DNA of 64,000 nucleotides, taken from positions 1 through 64,000 of the forward strand of contig NZ_FOXK01000008.1 in the NCBI RefSeq assembly GCF_900115695.1. The letters run 5' to 3'. Of this stretch, positions 15,024 to 23,718 are shown one piece after another. Every line of letters begins with the position of its first letter. Within the stretch, counting starts at the first letter, position 1. The notes beneath the pieces were generated by a model. The model was not told the origin of the DNA, did not search any database, and was given only the letters and a program-made list of their open reading frames with translations. This DNA comes from Ectopseudomonas toyotomiensis (GTDB taxonomy: Bacteria; Pseudomonadota; Gammaproteobacteria; Pseudomonadales; Pseudomonadaceae). The position numbers and the translations under genes were made by a program.

Positions 15024-15500
15024 ATGAACCGACTCAAACTGCCGCTGCTCTCCCTCGCCTGCGCCCTGCCGCTGGCCGCCTGCGCCGCCACCCCGGAGGC
15101 GCTCAAGCCCTACCCCGCCGCTGCCGACGGCTATAACCGCCATGTGATCGAGCTGCCGGCGCAAGCCAATGAAGCCGAGCACAAGGTTGAGATCATCGCC
15201 GGCAAGACCCTGGAAGTGGATTGCAACCAGCAACGCCTGGGTGGTCAGTGGCAGGAAAAGACCGTGGAAGGCTGGGGCTACAGCTACTACGAGCTGGGCC
15301 AGGTCGGCCCGGCCATGAGCACGCTGATGGCCTGCCCGGACGGCAGCCGCAAGCAGGCCTTCGTGCGCGTTGGCGGTGAGCCACAACTGGTGCGCTACAA
15401 CAGCAAGCTGCCGCTGGTGATCTACGCGCCGAAGGATGTCGAAGTGCGCTACCGCGTGTGGTCTGCAGCCGCCGAAACCAGCACCGCACCGCGTCAGTAA
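15024..15500 (+). CDS. eco: ecotin, periplasmic serine-protease inhibitor
   Basis: A 158-residue ecotin: signal peptide with a possible lipobox (ALPLAAC), EVDCNQQRLGGQWQEKTVEG, and the reactive loop MSTLMACPDGS with Met at P1 and Leu at P2, as in broad-range ecotins. The C-terminal YNSKLPLVIYAPKDVEVRYR matches the dimer and secondary binding site. It protects periplasmic proteins from trypsin-like, chymotrypsin-like and elastase-like proteases. I start at 15024 after AAGGAA; the longer frame to 14916 is not part of the family. A cysteine at the end of the signal region suggests possible lipidation. Confidence 0.92.
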   Translation: MNRLKLPLLSLACALPLAACAATPEALKPYPAAADGYNRHVIELPAQANEAEHKVEIIAGKTLEVDCNQQRLGGQWQEKTVEGWGYSYYELGQVGPAMSTLMACPDGSRKQAFVRVGGEPQLVRYNSKLPLVIYAPKDVEVRYRVWSAAAETSTAPRQ

Positions 15501-15515
15501 GCCCTCCCCGACATG

Positions 15516-15538
15516 CCAGCCCCTCGGGGCTGGTGTTT
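15516..15538 (+). terminator. terminator after ecotin
   Basis: CCAGCCCC (15516-15523) and GGGGCTGG (15526-15533) form an 8-bp stem with a 2-base loop, followed by TGTTT, 15 bases after the stop codon. Confidence 0.7.
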
Positions 15539-15669
15539 CAATCGGGTAACACCCATGAAAAAGGCTCTAGATAGCGGTTATGGGACTGGCTGCAGCGATA
15601 GGCACAGCTATGCTCAAGGAGCACTTTTCATCAGCCATCACTGCAGCGTTCGTACGTATCGGAGTTGCC

Positions 15670-16491
15670 ATGGACATAGAGAGTCTGTTCGCCCAACTGC
15701 ATACCCTGCCCAGCATTCCCAAGGTTGCGCAGGATCTGATCCAACAGTTCGACAACCCTGCCTCAAGCCTGGAAAGCGTGGCGCGTAATATCGAGCGCGA
15801 CCCGGTTATCGCTGCCAAGGTGCTGCGCCTGGCCAACTCGCCACGTTTTCGCGGGGCCCGTGAAGCGGTGAGCGTCGAGGACGCCGCCATGCGCCTGGGC
15901 TTCAACACCCTGCGCACGCTGGTGCTGGCTTCGGCGATGACGGGCGCGTTTCAGGTCGATACCGGCTTCGACCTCAAGGGTTTCTGGATTCGCAGCTTTC
16001 GCGTCGCCAGTATCGCCCGCAGCCTGGCCAAGCAGTTGAAGCTGGACACCGACGCCGCCTTCACCTGCGGCATGATGCACAACATCGGCGAATTGCTGAT
16101 CCAGACCGGCGCGCCGGATTTCGCCCGGCGCATGAACCGTCATCCGAAACGCGAGGCCGCCGCCCACGCCGCCGAGGAAACCCTGCAACTGGGCTTCGGC
16201 TACCCGGAAGTGGGCGCTGAACTGGCGCGCCGCTGGCAGCTGCCGGCGCTTATCCAGCAAGCGATCGCTTATCAGGCACGTCCGACTCAGGCGCCCAGTG
16301 ATGGCCGCTACGCGCGCCTGGTCGCACAGTCGGTGATAGTCGCGGAAACCATCGAGCTGGACGGCGTCAGCGAACAGGCACGACAGAGCCTGGAAGGCCC
16401 ATTGTTCGAGGAAGTCGACCTGAACAAACTGTTCGAAGCCTTGCCAGCGGTGCTGGAGGCGGACAAGGCGTTTGCCGAACTGCTGGGCTGA
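15670..16491 (+). CDS. HDOD-domain signalling protein
   Basis: A 273-residue single HDOD domain: LHTLPSIPKVAQDLIQQF at the start, NIERDPVIAAKVLRLANSPRF, the central MMHNIGELL in place of a full HD motif, and ARRWQLPALIQQAIAYQ. HDOD proteins are regulatory relatives of HD phosphohydrolases. GGAG precedes the ATG at 15670; the frame extends to 15580 without family similarity. It is convergent with an XRE gene across a 13-bp-stem hairpin. Confidence 0.85.
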   Translation: MDIESLFAQLHTLPSIPKVAQDLIQQFDNPASSLESVARNIERDPVIAAKVLRLANSPRFRGAREAVSVEDAAMRLGFNTLRTLVLASAMTGAFQVDTGFDLKGFWIRSFRVASIARSLAKQLKLDTDAAFTCGMMHNIGELLIQTGAPDFARRMNRHPKREAAAHAAEETLQLGFGYPEVGAELARRWQLPALIQQAIAYQARPTQAPSDGRYARLVAQSVIVAETIELDGVSEQARQSLEGPLFEEVDLNKLFEALPAVLEADKAFAELLG

Positions 16492-16495
16492 ACAC

Positions 16496-16545
16496 AGAGC
16501 CTGCTCAACGTCTCGCGAGCCAGAGCTTTGAGCAGGCTCTTGGGA
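16496..16545. terminator. bidirectional hairpin between HDOD and XRE genes
   Basis: AGAGCCTGCTCAA (16496-16508) and TTGAGCAGGCTCT (16528-16540) are perfect 13-base arms. The position between convergent genes suits a bidirectional terminator, though the T-tract is weak (TTGGG). Confidence 0.55.
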
Positions 16546-16635
16546 ACACCAGGTGATCTCCCTCGAGTCAGCGCCGGGCAAGCCTTGCCGGAAGGAAATT
16601 GACAACCACAACCACGACTGACTCCAGCCTGATCC

Positions 16636-17049
16636 TTAGCCTGGCTTCTTGCCGGAGTCAGCCTTGGCCGCGATGGCCAGCGCCATGACGACCTCCCGCA
16701 CGACCTTGCGCTGCGTAGCAGGCAGAGCCAGGAAGGCCTCGATCACCTCGCGCTCCTGATAGAACTTGGGATCTTCCCAACGGCCACGCTGCTCGCGTAC
16801 GGCGGCACCGGCCTGTGCGCCAAAGCGCAGTACCTGCGGTTCAATACGCAGCCACTCGGCAAGCACCTGCAATTTGTCCTGCGACGGTATCGCCTCGCCA
16901 CGCAACCAGCGGGAAACCGCCTGGAAGGTCACGGAACGGCCCCAGTAACGCGAATTGAACTCGCGTTCGAGCACGGCGGGGCGATCTGGATATCCAGCCG
17001 CAATCATGGCGCTACGCAGGCGCTGGGCGAATTCGGTTTTCTCGGTCAT
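16636..17049 (-). CDS. XRE-family helix-turn-helix regulator
   Basis: A 137-residue protein with an N-terminal Cro/C1-type helix-turn-helix (FAQRLRSAMIAAGY, then VTFQAVSRWLRGEAIPSQDKLQVLAEWL) followed by an alanine-rich helical C-terminus. It has the look of a phage-derived regulator now resident in the chromosome. It diverges from a Bro-N gene with a 118-bp AT-rich gap (17050-17167), so it probably controls both. Confidence 0.75.
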   Translation of the reverse strand: MTEKTEFAQRLRSAMIAAGYPDRPAVLEREFNSRYWGRSVTFQAVSRWLRGEAIPSQDKLQVLAEWLRIEPQVLRFGAQAGAAVREQRGRWEDPKFYQEREVIEAFLALPATQRKVVREVVMALAIAAKADSGKKPG

Positions 17050-17167
17050 GGACGCGGACGTTAAATTCCGCTTCCATGCTTGATTGAACAGTAAGTTGTA
17101 TATTAAATGAAATTCATGGTTTCATCGCATTCAACAGGCCGTTGTTTCACGCACTAGGGAGGGCGCC

Positions 17168-17626
17168 ATGACCAGTCCGATCAACCCCGTCTTCGAAGAC
17201 ATCCGTCTCACCGTACAGCGCGCCGCCGATGGCCGTTTCTGGTTCGTCGCGCAGACCATTTGCCAGGCCCTGGAACTGGCCGACGAACAAGCCGCCCTGC
17301 TGCTTCACTGTCGACCGGAAGGCATTCTCTTCGGCAACGAGGAAACGCCTCAAGCCATGATCGACCTGGAGAACCTGCTACGCCTGAGCCTGAGCAGCAC
17401 CAGCCCACGCGCTGAACGTCTGCGCAGTTGGCTCTGCCAAGTCCTGCTGCCGCACCTGTTCAGCAGCTCCAGCCTGCCCAGCTATCGACAGCTGAGCACG
17501 GCAAACAAACGCCTGCGCGTACTCAAGTGGCACGACGACTGGTGGATGTCGGTGAATGACGTGATGCAGGTTTTCGGCACCCGGGCGGAGCTGCTGGCGA
17601 TGAGCGAGGACCCGTGCTGCAGCTGA
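17168..17626 (+). CDS. Bro-N domain protein paired with the XRE regulator
   Basis: A 152-residue protein: IRLTVQRAADGRFWFVAQTI followed by CQALEL fits the start of a BRO-N/antirepressor domain, and LENLLRLSLSSTSPRAERLR and WLCQVLLPHLF fit its later helices. The tail LKWHDDWWMSVNDVMQVFG echoes the end of the Bro-N protein at 2723. GGAGGG lies six bases before the ATG. An XRE repressor diverging from an antirepressor-like gene is a phage-style switch; no other phage genes are near. Confidence 0.65.
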   Translation: MTSPINPVFEDIRLTVQRAADGRFWFVAQTICQALELADEQAALLLHCRPEGILFGNEETPQAMIDLENLLRLSLSSTSPRAERLRSWLCQVLLPHLFSSSSLPSYRQLSTANKRLRVLKWHDDWWMSVNDVMQVFGTRAELLAMSEDPCCS

Positions 17627-17671
17627 GCACGACACCGGGGCCCGCTCGCCAGACTTGCTGACAGCGACCGG

Positions 17672-18316
17672 TCAGCGCATGCAGCACTGCTTGTATTTCT
17701 TGCCGCTGCCGCAGCTGCACGGGTCGTTGCGCCCGACCTTGGCGTCATCACGGCGAACCGGCAGCAGCGGGTCCAGGTTCTGCTGCCAGTACTCGTAAAG
17801 CTCGACGGCGGCCGGTTCCAGCATCGCTGTGCTGGCGTCGTATTCGGCATCGGTCATGGCCTTGAGCGTCTCGCTGCCACTTTCGTCGCCGTGCAGAGTG
17901 ATCAGCGCCAGGGCCGCCTGCGCCGACTCGGGCAGCGCTTGCTCCAGCCAACCGGCAACCGCCGCACCACGCAGGTAGCCCGCACACCACTCGGAAACGA
18001 TCAGCTTCTCGCCCTTGCCGTTGTTGTCGGCCAGGAAGATCGCCTCATAGTCATCTGGCTCCTCGCTGAGCATGTAGGCCGCCTCGCTCATCAGCTCCAC
18101 CGCCAGCTTCATGAAACGCTCACCATCCTTGTCGCTGGGCCATTGCGGCGGCTGGCCGGCCCAGATCGCCGAATACCAGACGGCCGGCGCGACCTGGCGC
18201 GGGCCGGAGACGATGGCGGCGAAATAACCGTCCAGCTCGCTGGCGGACAGGATCGAGTCATCGTTGCCGTACTTGAGCAGCCACTGATCGAGCTTCTCCA
18301 ACCCTCTGTTGTCCAT
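17672..18316 (-). CDS. UPF0149 protein with C-terminal SEC-C zinc motif
   Basis: A 214-residue protein of the UPF0149/YecA group (LSASELDGYFAAIVSGP, then WCAGYLRGAAV) ending in a SEC-C motif, GRNDPCSCGSGKKYKQCC, which binds zinc as in SecA. The exact function is unknown; YecA-type proteins have been linked to ribosome/Sec contacts. GGAGG sits 7 bases before the ATG at 18316, favouring it over the GTG at 18322. Confidence 0.85.
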   Translation of the reverse strand: MDNRGLEKLDQWLLKYGNDDSILSASELDGYFAAIVSGPRQVAPAVWYSAIWAGQPPQWPSDKDGERFMKLAVELMSEAAYMLSEEPDDYEAIFLADNNGKGEKLIVSEWCAGYLRGAAVAGWLEQALPESAQAALALITLHGDESGSETLKAMTDAEYDASTAMLEPAAVELYEYWQQNLDPLLPVRRDDAKVGRNDPCSCGSGKKYKQCCMR

Positions 18317-18464
18317 CGCCACGCCTCCGCCTGAAAAAGGCCGCTACTGTACAGCCATCGGGACGAGTTGCCAGCGCCGTCCGGCATCTGGCGAGTGCCC
18401 TCGTCGCCGCTGCCCGCTACAATGCGCGCCTTGCCCGTGTGCCAGCCTGATAAAAGAAAACACC

Positions 18465-20474
18465 ATGTCCTTGCCCAAGAACCACCTGGAACTGCTCAGC
18501 CCTGCGCGTGACGTCGAGATCGCCCGCGAGGCCATTCTGCATGGCGCCGACGCCGTCTATATCGGCGGCCCGAGCTTCGGCGCGCGGCACAATGCCTGCA
18601 ACGAAGTGAGCGATATCGCCAGGCTGGTGGAGTTCGCCCGCCACTATCACGCGCGGGTGTTCACCACGATCAACACCATCCTGCATGACGATGAGCTGGA
18701 GCCGACGCGCACGCTGATCCACCAGCTCTACGACGCGGGCGTGGATGCGCTGATCGTGCAGGACATGGGTGTGATGGAGCTGGATATTCCGCCTATCGAG
18801 CTGCATGCCAGCACCCAGACCGACATCCGCACCCTTGAGCGGGCGAAGTTTCTCGACCAGGCCGGTTTTTCCCAACTGGTACTGGCGCGCGAGCTGAACC
18901 TGCAGGAAATCCGCCAGATTGCCGATGCCACAGACGCGGCCATCGAGTTCTTCATCCACGGCGCGCTGTGCGTGGCCTTCTCCGGCCAGTGCAACATCTC
19001 CCACGCGCAGACCGGGCGCAGCGCCAACCGTGGCGACTGCTCGCAAGCCTGCCGCCTGCCCTACACCCTCAAGGATGAGAAAGGCGGCGTGATCGCTTAC
19101 GAGAAACACCTGCTGTCGATGAAGGACAACAACCAGAGCGCCAACCTGCGCGCCCTGGTCGAGGCTGGCGTGCGCTCGTTCAAGATCGAGGGCCGCTACA
19201 AGGATGTGGCCTACGTGAAAAACATCACCGCCCACTACCGCCGCGAACTCGACGCCATTCTCGAAGACCGCCCGGACCTGGCCCGCGCTTCCAGCGGCCG
19301 TACCGCGCACTTCTTCGTGCCCGATCCGGACAAGACCTTCCACCGCGGCAGCACCGATTACTTCGTCACCGAGCGCAAGGTGGACATCGGCGCCTTCGAT
19401 TCGCCCACCTTTACCGGCCTGCCGGTTGGCAGCGTGGAGAAGGTCAACAAGCGCGATCTGATCGCCGTCACCCATGAGCCGCTGTCCAATGGCGACGGCC
19501 TCAACGTGCTGGTCAAGCGTGAAGTGGTGGGCTTTCGCGCCAACATCTGCGAACTCAAGGGTGAGTTCGAGGAAGACGGCGAGAAGCGCTACCGCTACCG
19601 CGTCGAGCCCAACGAAATGCCCGAGGGCCTGTTCCGTCTGCGCCCGAATCACCCGCTCTCGCGCAACCTCGACCACAACTGGCAGCAGGCGCTGCAACGC
19701 ACCAGCGCCGAACGCCGTATCGGCGTCAGCTGGAAGGCCGAGCTGCGCGAAGATGCGCTCAAGCTCACCGCCACCAGTGAAGAAGGCATCAGCGTCGACG
19801 TCGCCCTGCCCGGCCCGTTCGGCGTCGCCAACAAACCGGAACAGGCGCTCGATGGCCTGCGCGACCTGCTCACCCAGCTCGGCACCACCATCTACCACGC
19901 GCAGAGCGTGACGCTGGATGCCCCGCAGGCGTTCTTCGTGCCCAACTCGCAGCTCAAGGCGCTACGCCGCGACGCCATCGAGGCGCTGACCGCAGCGCGC
20001 GTCGCCGCCCATCCGCGTGGTAGCCGCAAGGCCGAGACCGACCCGGCGCCGGTGTACCCGGAATCGCACCTGTCGTTCCTCTACAACGTCTACAACCAGA
20101 AGGCGCGCGACTTCTACCATCGCCATGGCGTGCAACTGATCGACGCGGCCTACGAGGCCCACGAGGAAACCGGCGAAGTGCCGGTGATGATCACCAAGCA
20201 CTGCCTGCGCTTCTCCTTCAACCTGTGCCCGAAGCAGGCCAAGGGCGTCACCGGCGTGCGCACCAAGGTGGCGCCGATGCAGCTGGTGCACGGCGATGAG
20301 GTGCTGACCCTGAAGTTCGACTGCAAACCCTGTGAGATGCACGTCATCGGCAAGATGAAGGGCCACATCCTCGACCTGCCGCAGCCGGGCAGCGCCGCGA
20401 CCCAGGTGGTCGGCCACATCAGCCCGGACGATCTGCTCAAGACCATTCGTCAGAAGCCGGGCTATAGCCACTGA
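18465..20474 (+). CDS. rlhA: 23S rRNA C2501 hydroxylase RlhA (U32 family)
   Basis: A 669-residue U32-family protein: ELLSPARDVEIAREAILHGA, DAVYIGGPSFGARHNA, and the family signature FIHGALCVAFSGQCNISHA with CSQACRLPY supplying cysteines. The full length, with a long C-terminal region ending in FDCKPCEMHVIGKMKG, matches YdcP/RlhA, which makes 5-hydroxycytidine at C2501 of 23S rRNA from prephenate-dependent chemistry. The start is at 18465 (MSLPKNHLEL); the frame reads further upstream without similarity. It diverges from the UPF0149 gene. Confidence 0.9.
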   Translation: MSLPKNHLELLSPARDVEIAREAILHGADAVYIGGPSFGARHNACNEVSDIARLVEFARHYHARVFTTINTILHDDELEPTRTLIHQLYDAGVDALIVQDMGVMELDIPPIELHASTQTDIRTLERAKFLDQAGFSQLVLARELNLQEIRQIADATDAAIEFFIHGALCVAFSGQCNISHAQTGRSANRGDCSQACRLPYTLKDEKGGVIAYEKHLLSMKDNNQSANLRALVEAGVRSFKIEGRYKDVAYVKNITAHYRRELDAILEDRPDLARASSGRTAHFFVPDPDKTFHRGSTDYFVTERKVDIGAFDSPTFTGLPVGSVEKVNKRDLIAVTHEPLSNGDGLNVLVKREVVGFRANICELKGEFEEDGEKRYRYRVEPNEMPEGLFRLRPNHPLSRNLDHNWQQALQRTSAERRIGVSWKAELREDALKLTATSEEGISVDVALPGPFGVANKPEQALDGLRDLLTQLGTTIYHAQSVTLDAPQAFFVPNSQLKALRRDAIEALTAARVAAHPRGSRKAETDPAPVYPESHLSFLYNVYNQKARDFYHRHGVQLIDAAYEAHEETGEVPVMITKHCLRFSFNLCPKQAKGVTGVRTKVAPMQLVHGDEVLTLKFDCKPCEMHVIGKMKGHILDLPQPGSAATQVVGHISPDDLLKTIRQKPGYSH

Positions 20475-20495
20475 GCCCAGCCTCGCCTGTTCCCG

Positions 20496-20520
20496 GTAGC
20501 CCGGATTGCATCCGGGCTAC
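20496..20520. repeat. REP-type palindrome, GTAGCCCGGAT class
   Basis: GTAGCCCGGAT and ATCCGGGCTAC are perfect 11-base arms with a TGC loop, and both strands begin with GTAG. Palindromes of this type are common between genes in this part of Pseudomonas. It lies 22 bases after rlhA and may help end transcription. Confidence 0.75.
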
Positions 20521-20556
20521 CACAACAGCCGCCAGCGAGCTCCTAAGGATCGCGAA

Positions 20557-20865
20557 TCAGGCCCGCGCTGCACTCGCCGGGCTGAGCATCTCGATCTCGC
20601 GAATCTCGAAATCACGACGCAGGTAGTCCATGCGCTGGTCATGGAACTCGCGCATGTGCGGCAGGGCCGTGTGCTCGGCCAGCGCCTCCCGTGATGCCCA
20701 CACCTCGTAGAAGATGAACAGGGTCGGGTCCTGGGCGTCACGCAGCATGTGATATTCGATGCAGCCGGGTTCGGCGCGGCTGGGCTCGACGTAAGCACGG
20801 AACAGTTGCTCGAAGGCCTCGGCCTGCTCGGGTCTGGTGTGGGCGTGAAGGATGAAGCCGTACAT
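20557..20865 (-). CDS. antibiotic-biosynthesis-monooxygenase (YgiN-like) protein
   Basis: A 102-residue ABM-domain protein: FILHAHTRPEQAEAFEQLF, VEPSRAEPGCIEYHMLRD, FYEVWASREALAEHTALPHM. Its length and motifs match YgiN, a quinol monooxygenase. It diverges from an MdaB-like quinone reductase at 21020; in E. coli the two genes are neighbours and form a quinone redox pair, which supports the assignment. The ATG at 20865 is the first plausible start. Confidence 0.8.
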   Translation of the reverse strand: MYGFILHAHTRPEQAEAFEQLFRAYVEPSRAEPGCIEYHMLRDAQDPTLFIFYEVWASREALAEHTALPHMREFHDQRMDYLRRDFEIREIEMLSPASAARA

Positions 20866-21019
20866 GGGTGCAAGCGCCTCGATGCGGGAAGATGCCTCAC
20901 CTTAACGCAGCATTCGACTAGCCTTTCATGATTTTCAGTCAACAATCATTTGACCGCTTCGGGGTGTTTCGCACGCGCAGGGCCCGATAACCTGCCGCCA
21001 CATTTTTGGAGAACCCCCC

Positions 21020-21607
21020 ATGAAAAAGATCGTCCTGCTCAACGGCGGCAAAGCGTTCGCCCACTCCCACGGCCAGTACAACAGCACCCTGCACGATGCG
21101 GCGGTGGCCTTCCTCGACCGCGCCGGCTTCGACGTCAAGACCACCTTCATCGACGGCGGCTATGACGTGGAAGAAGAAGTACAGAAATTCCTCTGGGCCG
21201 ATGTGGTGATCTACCAGATGCCCGGCTGGTGGATGGGCGCACCCTGGACGGTGAAGAAGTACATCGACGAGGTGTTCACCGCCGGCCACGGCAGCCTTTA
21301 TGCCAACGACGGGCGTACCCGCTCCGACGCCTCGCAGAAGTACGGCAGCGGCGGGCTGATTCAGGGCAAGCAGTACATGCTGTCGCTGACCTGGAACGCC
21401 CCGGTGCAGGCCTTCGAAGACCCGACCGACTTCTTCGAAGGCAAAGGCGTGGACGCGGTGTACTTCCCCTTCCACAAGGCCAACGAATTCCTCGGCATGA
21501 GCGGTCTGCCCACCTTCATCTGCAACGACGTGATGAAGGTGCCGAACATCGAGCAGGACGTGGCGCGCTACGAGCAGCACCTGGCTCAGGTGTTCGGCGT
21601 CAACTGA
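21020..21607 (+). CDS. mdaB: NADPH:quinone reductase MdaB
   Basis: A 195-residue flavodoxin-like enzyme: KKIVLLNGGKAFAHSHGQYN, then YQMPGWWMGAPWTVKKYIDE, the diagnostic MdaB motif, and MLSLTWNAPVQAFEDPTDFF. It reduces quinones by two electrons with NADPH in the cytoplasm, limiting redox cycling. GGAG lies seven to eight bases before the ATG. It diverges from the YgiN-like gene, whose product would act on the quinol. Confidence 0.92.
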   Translation: MKKIVLLNGGKAFAHSHGQYNSTLHDAAVAFLDRAGFDVKTTFIDGGYDVEEEVQKFLWADVVIYQMPGWWMGAPWTVKKYIDEVFTAGHGSLYANDGRTRSDASQKYGSGGLIQGKQYMLSLTWNAPVQAFEDPTDFFEGKGVDAVYFPFHKANEFLGMSGLPTFICNDVMKVPNIEQDVARYEQHLAQVFGVN

Positions 21608-21620
21608 AGCAGGCGCTCAC

Positions 21621-22481
21621 TCATTGCCCGCCGAACAACGCCGTCCAGTAGATGCCGGCGTCGCTCTGCGGGTCGTTGGCATAGGCAGCGCCTAGCTCGC
21701 TGAACTCCGGGTTCATGATATTGGCGCAGTGTCCGGAGCTGGCCAGCCAGCCCTCGACCACCTTGGCGGTGGTATCCAGCGCCGCGGCGATGTTCTCGCC
21801 GACCTTGGTACCGCTGTAACCCGCCAGTTCCGCGCGGTCACCCGGCGTCAGGCCGTCACGCCCCTGGTGGGCGAAGAAGTTGCCGTTGGCCATGGCCCGG
21901 CTGTGGCTCTCGGCGGCGCTACCCAATTCGGCATTCCATACCAGCGGCGCGGTGGCAGCAAAGCGCTGGTCACCGCATTGGCGTGCCTCGGCGCGGGCAG
22001 AGTTGATCAGCAAGAGCAGACTTTCCCCCTCGGTCTGCCAGGTTTGCAGGCGCCCACTGAGCAGCGGCCGTGCCAGCACGATGCGCCAGTCACGATCCTG
22101 CTGGCTGACGCCGATATCGATGAATTGCGGATCGAGCAGCACGCGGCAGAAACTCTCGCTCAATGCCTGCATGGCCGCCTGTGCATTGCGCGGGCCGGAG
22201 AGCGTGATGGCCTGTACGTTGACCAATGGGTAACCGGCCGCGCTCAGCGAATCCTGCAGATCCGCGGTGCCATTGGCCGGCAGAATCAGGCGTGGGTCAT
22301 TGGTCAACGGCGGCAGTGGCTCGGAGGCCTGCACGCCACAGCGCTGCACCTCGCTGCGATAGCTGTTGATCGTCTCGATCAGCGTAAGGTCCTCGGCGGC
22401 CTGGGCTGCGCCGCCAATGCCCATCAGCAGCAGCGCCAGCAGGCAGCGTTGCCATCCCCATTTGTCCATTGTTGTTGTCAT
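21621..22481 (-). CDS. exported CAP/SCP-domain protein
   Basis: A 286-residue protein with a signal peptide (to about residue 28, GIGGAAQA). The C-terminal half is a CAP domain: LLLINSARAEARQCG, LVWNAELGSAAESHSRAMAN, NFFAHQGRDGLTPGDRAELAGYS, VGENIAAALD and SGHCANIMNP. Its histidines and glutamate form the usual CAP cleft. The N-terminal half starts similarly (LIETINSYRSEVQRCG) but lacks the cleft residues, suggesting an internal duplication that decayed. GAGAGGGCGG precedes the ATG at 22481. Confidence 0.8.
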   Translation of the reverse strand: MTTTMDKWGWQRCLLALLLMGIGGAAQAAEDLTLIETINSYRSEVQRCGVQASEPLPPLTNDPRLILPANGTADLQDSLSAAGYPLVNVQAITLSGPRNAQAAMQALSESFCRVLLDPQFIDIGVSQQDRDWRIVLARPLLSGRLQTWQTEGESLLLLINSARAEARQCGDQRFAATAPLVWNAELGSAAESHSRAMANGNFFAHQGRDGLTPGDRAELAGYSGTKVGENIAAALDTTAKVVEGWLASSGHCANIMNPEFSELGAAYANDPQSDAGIYWTALFGGQ

Positions 22482-22666
22482 ACCGCCCTCTCCCAACTAA
22501 CGTCGTGATTCTGACGCAATTTCCGGCGCAGGATCATGGCCGGTTTCCTGGCCCCATCGAACGCCCGCGCACACTGGCATCGCGGCCGAACGGCAGGGTT
22601 CCTGCATGACGCCCTCTGCCGTCATCGAACAATTTACGCACTTGCCTCTCCCGCTAGAGAACACTG

Positions 22667-23707
22667 ATGCCCGGTTACTTCGCCAAGAACGAACAACATC
22701 GTCGCCTGGTCCTCAAAGCCTTGCTATGGATCACCTTGAGTGGTGGTTTGTTCTTCTCCGTGGTCAATCTGCTGCACGACAACTGGCTGCTGGCCGGCCT
22801 GGAGATCGGCTACGCCGCTGTGTCGCTGTATCTGCTGACCATCGTCGACCGAACGCGCAACCTGCAGCTATTGACCGCGGTTTACCTGCTGCCGTTCTTC
22901 AGCATCATGATTTTGGCGCTGGCTCAGACCCACACCAGCTTCGCGGTGTTCGCCTGGATTCAGTCGATTCCGATCATCTGCTACCTGCTGCTGGGGTTGC
23001 GCCTGGGCATGTACGGCTCGGTGTTGTTCGTCGGCATCGGCCTGTTCGTCTTCAGCCGGCGGTTTTCTTCCGATCAATTGCTGCAAAATGTCGAGATCAT
23101 CGCCAATCTAGGCCTGGCCAGCCTGGCGGTGATGATCTTTGCGCACATCTACGAACGCAGCCGCCTTCTCAACGAGCAGCGCCTGACCGATCAGGCAACC
23201 ACCGATTCCCTGACCGGCTTGCCGAACCGGCTGAAGCTGGCCGAGGTATTCGAGCGCGAGCGTGCCCATGCACAGCGCAATGGCACGCCGCTTTCACTGG
23301 TATTCGTCGATATCGACCACTTCAAGCAGATCAACGACCGCTTCGGCCACGAGGTCGGCGACCGCGCCCTGGTTCACTTCGCCACGGTGCTGGCGCAGCG
23401 TTTGCGGGTCAACGATCTGTTCTGCCGCCTGGGCGGCGAGGAATTTGCCGTGCTGTTGCCAGGCAGCAAGGCGACGCAAGCGCGAGAAATCGCCGAGAGC
23501 CTGCGCGATCGCCTGGCTGCGCAGCCGCTGGCGGTGGATGAGGCCACGCTACACATGACGCTGAGCGCCGGGGTGGCCTGCTTCGGGGTGGACGGGCAAT
23601 CACTGGACGAGCTGATGCTGGCGGCGGACCGGCGCACCTATGCGGCCAAACGCGCCGGGCGCAACCGGGTGATTACCCGAGAGGACGTAGAGCCCGCTCT
23701 GGGCTGA
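22667..23707 (+). CDS. membrane-bound diguanylate cyclase (GGDEF)
   Basis: A 346-residue protein. Residues about 15-165 hold a set of membrane helices (roughly five or six); the C-terminal part is a GGDEF domain with LVFVDIDHFKQINDRFGH and the active-site LGGEEFAVLLP. RVND lies five residues before GGEEF, an intact RxxD inhibitory site. It should make c-di-GMP from two GTP at the inner face of the membrane. The sensor resembles that of the protein at 36286 in layout. No EAL domain. Confidence 0.88.
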   Translation: MPGYFAKNEQHRRLVLKALLWITLSGGLFFSVVNLLHDNWLLAGLEIGYAAVSLYLLTIVDRTRNLQLLTAVYLLPFFSIMILALAQTHTSFAVFAWIQSIPIICYLLLGLRLGMYGSVLFVGIGLFVFSRRFSSDQLLQNVEIIANLGLASLAVMIFAHIYERSRLLNEQRLTDQATTDSLTGLPNRLKLAEVFERERAHAQRNGTPLSLVFVDIDHFKQINDRFGHEVGDRALVHFATVLAQRLRVNDLFCRLGGEEFAVLLPGSKATQAREIAESLRDRLAAQPLAVDEATLHMTLSAGVACFGVDGQSLDELMLAADRRTYAAKRAGRNRVITREDVEPALG

Positions 23708-23718
23708 ACGGGTTCGGA

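Noticed and set aside
18417..19898. A 493-codon minus-strand frame inside rlhA
   Set aside because: Composition is the Val/Gly/Ala/Asp/Leu-rich pattern of antisense frames, and RlhA on the plus strand is complete.
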